23,302 nt of DNA, taken from the NCBI GenBank assembly GCA_902780985.1, contig CACZHN010000008.1, positions 1 through 23,302 on the forward strand, given 5' to 3'. The position numbers and the translations under genes were made by a program. This DNA comes from an uncultured Lachnospiraceae bacterium (lineage in GTDB: Bacteria > Bacillota_A > Clostridia > Lachnospirales > Lachnospiraceae). The notes under the pieces are model-generated. The model made no database searches. It saw only the letters and a list, made by a program, of their open reading frames with translations, and was not told where the DNA came from. This document shows, piece after piece, positions 21,560 through 23,302 of this stretch (position 1 is the stretch's first letter; every line of letters begins with the position of its first letter).

Positions 21560-23242
21560 TTATTCTTCTGCGCCGTTATCAGGTGCCATATCCGCCGTAA
21601 GCTGTTCCGTAGGTGTTTCGTCCACTGCCGGAGCTGCTTCCTCAGCCGGTGCCTCTGCTTCTGCCGGAGCTTCCTCTGCTGCAGGTGCTTCTGCTCCTAC
21701 TACGATATCGGCTTCGTCTTCAGCTTCTTCTTCCTGAGCCGCTCCCGACTGCATGATCTCTTCCGACGGAAGCTTATCCTCACGAACATCATCGATGGTG
21801 AATGTTCTTACGGCTTTATCGTCAGGCTTATCCATATTTACGATTCTGGTTGCCTGTCTTGAGATACATCTCTCGATGTAATTTCTTACTTCTCTTGCAT
21901 TTGCGAAGTTCTCTTCGTGCGCCTGTGCACGTCTTACCAGATACTCCTGGATATACTCGGCCGCTTCTTCATCCGGCTCGTACTCCTGCTTTGAGCACAT
22001 GGACTGGAAGATCTTATAGAGTTCCTTGCCTGTGTAATCCTTAAAGAATATGTACTTATTAAATCTGGACTTAAGTCCCGGATTGGAATTAACGAACTTC
22101 TCCATCTTCTCTGTGTAACCTGCAACGATTACGATGAAGCTGTCTCTGTCATCTTCCATTCTCTTAAGAAGGGTATCTACCGCTTCCTGTCCGAAATCCT
22201 TCTCGTCACCTTCCTTGATGAGAGTGTATGCCTCATCGATGAAGAGGATTCCGCCCATGGCACTGTCGATTACTTCCATGGTCTTTGTAGCTGTCTGACC
22301 TACATATCCCGCAACGAGATTTGAACGGTCAACTTCTATCAGCTGTCCTTCCGTAACAACACCCAGTGCCTTATATATCTTTGCAAGAAGTCTTGCAACC
22401 GTTGTCTTACCTGTACCCGGATTACCGGAGAATACCAGATGAAGGTTGATGTCAGGCTGCTTCATGCCTCTCTCTTCACGGATCTTCTTAACCTTTATAA
22501 GGTTGATGAGATTTGTAAGATCCTGCTTAACGGACTTAAGACCTACGAGAGAGTTCAGCTCTTCGTAAAGCTCCTCCAGTGTCTTATCCTTATCTTCCTT
22601 CTTGGCATCAGTATCTGCTTTCTTCTTTGCGGTTGATGTGCCCTGTCCCGCATTTGCACGGGCAACGCTTCCCGCACCGCCGGTTTCTTTCTTGTTCTTG
22701 TTCTTATACATACCGCTGTTGACGTTAGGAACATTTCCGTCCTTATAGTACAGACCGTACTCCTTAAGGAAGTCGTTCAGCATGATAGTATAGTTTGAAA
22801 GATTTGCCAGCTCTGTGGTTGTGGAACCGTTGATGGATATAAACTCGGCACCCAGGTTGTTGAAGGTCTCAACAACGAACTTGGCAACCGGACGTCCGTC
22901 CATAGTCTTGATGGTTCCGTCGGACAGATCGTTCTTTGCTATATACATAAGAGACTTCGGCGGTGTATTGATGAAGTCCTTATCTCTGCATCTGTCATAT
23001 ACAAATCCGATGAACTTTACCACATCCATGTTAAAGCCCAGATAATCGTTTATAAATCTAACCTCTTCGAGTGCGGTGGTTCCGTCTGACTCAAAGAGAA
23101 ATCCGAGAAACATAAGATAGTCGTATCTCAGCATGTCTCTGAGATTCATTCTGTTTCTTGAAAGCTTTTCGTCCGCTTCTCCTATTCTCTCAGCCAGTCT
23201 GAGCGATGCATCTACCTGACTTCTAATTTCGTAATTAACCAT
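21560..23242 (-). CDS. CbbX/SpoVK/EccA-type AAA+ ATPase with helical N-terminal region and acidic tail
   Basis: This protein has 560 residues. About 1-165 are predicted helical with no signal peptide. The FLFESDGTTALEEVRFIN segment recalls TerB-like helical domains. A low-complexity Lys/Asp/Gly linker covers about 175-225. The AAA+ module follows: SLVGLKSVKQDL at 231-242, Walker A GNPGTGKT (273-280), pore-loop-like GYVGQT (312-317), Walker B GILFIDEA (331-338), sensor 1 VIVAGYTEKM (371-380) and Arg finger Arg393 in NPGLKSRF. A helical lid runs to about 470. Residues from about 500 are Ala/Glu/Pro-rich and acidic. The core matches the CbxX/CfxQ family (Rubisco activase CbbX, sporulation protein SpoVK, type VII secretion EccA). 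A remodelling role on an unknown partner is inferred. AGGAAGG precedes the ATG. Confidence 0.87.
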   Translation of the reverse strand: MVNYEIRSQVDASLRLAERIGEADEKLSRNRMNLRDMLRYDYLMFLGFLFESDGTTALEEVRFINDYLGFNMDVVKFIGFVYDRCRDKDFINTPPKSLMYIAKNDLSDGTIKTMDGRPVAKFVVETFNNLGAEFISINGSTTTELANLSNYTIMLNDFLKEYGLYYKDGNVPNVNSGMYKNKNKKETGGAGSVARANAGQGTSTAKKKADTDAKKEDKDKTLEELYEELNSLVGLKSVKQDLTNLINLIKVKKIREERGMKQPDINLHLVFSGNPGTGKTTVARLLAKIYKALGVVTEGQLIEVDRSNLVAGYVGQTATKTMEVIDSAMGGILFIDEAYTLIKEGDEKDFGQEAVDTLLKRMEDDRDSFIVIVAGYTEKMEKFVNSNPGLKSRFNKYIFFKDYTGKELYKIFQSMCSKQEYEPDEEAAEYIQEYLVRRAQAHEENFANAREVRNYIERCISRQATRIVNMDKPDDKAVRTFTIDDVREDKLPSEEIMQSGAAQEEEAEDEADIVVGAEAPAAEEAPAEAEAPAEEAAPAVDETPTEQLTADMAPDNGAEE

Positions 23243-23270
23243 TTACAGATTTCCTTCCTGTTCGTAAGTC

Positions 23271-23288
23271 GGATTTACTCTTAAATCC
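23271..23288. repeat. Short inverted repeat upstream of the AAA+ gene
   Basis: GGATTTA, four bases, TAAATCC: 7-bp perfect arms about 30-45 bases upstream of the AAA+ start, close to the right edge of the window. It could be an operator or a weak hairpin. The region is too truncated to place a promoter. Confidence 0.3.
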
Positions 23289-23302
23289 ACAACTTAAAGT
23301 GT

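Noticed and set aside
21640..21730. Repetitive region at the 3' end of the AAA+ gene as a DNA repeat element
   Set aside because: It is a low-complexity Ala/Glu/Pro coding tail with irregular codon use, not a tandem DNA repeat.

Overview
The window looks like chromosomal DNA from an anaerobic low-to-mid GC Firmicute, most likely a Lachnospiraceae member (Butyrivibrio/Roseburia/Lachnospira-like). This is inferred from strong AGGAGG-type ribosome binding sites, sigma-A-type promoters, an electron-bifurcating NfnAB pair, a TM1266-type hydrogenase-system regulator, the cysteine synthase variant and the general protein character. Most genes lie on the minus strand. Only tRNA-Leu, a VTT/DedA-type membrane protein and the second GGDEF protein are on the plus strand. 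No phage, integrase, transposase gene or CRISPR array is visible.

Layout. At 1-1858 a truncated gene (possibly a DUF815 ATPase) overlaps the lipid II flippase gene murJ. At 2077-4303 lies nfnAB (NADH/NADPH/ferredoxin bifurcation) with its own promoter and terminator. At 4408-5580 come tRNA-Ser(CGA), a nicotinamidase-like hydrolase, a TM1266-family regulator and a divergent tRNA-Leu(UAA) with a consensus promoter. At 5651-9051 are a CapA-type lipoprotein, a sugar nucleotidyltransferase and a membrane diguanylate cyclase. At 9253-9855 is a VTT/DedA protein whose 3' end runs into a 115-base, nearly perfect inverted repeat that also abuts the end of the next, convergent gene.

The segment 9949-15282 is one probable operon, read right to left: ABC ATPase, 885-residue FtsX-type permease, OmpR-type response regulator, histidine kinase. 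Three helically phased copies of AAAGTGACT lie in its promoter and look like the response-regulator site. At 15429-16957 a cysteine synthase variant and 5-formyltetrahydrofolate cyclo-ligase form a pair. At 17126-18808 is a second membrane GGDEF protein. At 18839-21477 is a probable zinc/metal operon: a small Cys/His membrane protein, an ABC ATPase, an ABC-3 permease and a lipoprotein with a C-C motif. It has no recognisable substrate-binding protein. At 21560-23242 is a CbbX/SpoVK/EccA-type AAA+ ATPase with an all-helical N-terminal region and an acidic Ala/Glu/Pro tail.

Most of the protein content is ordinary core or near-core material. The items I consider most worth checking are the long inverted repeat at 9834-9948, the triple direct repeat at 15348-15377, the unusual composition of the zinc-type operon, and several operator-like palindromes sitting on promoters (cysK-like gene, tRNA-Leu, upstream of murJ).
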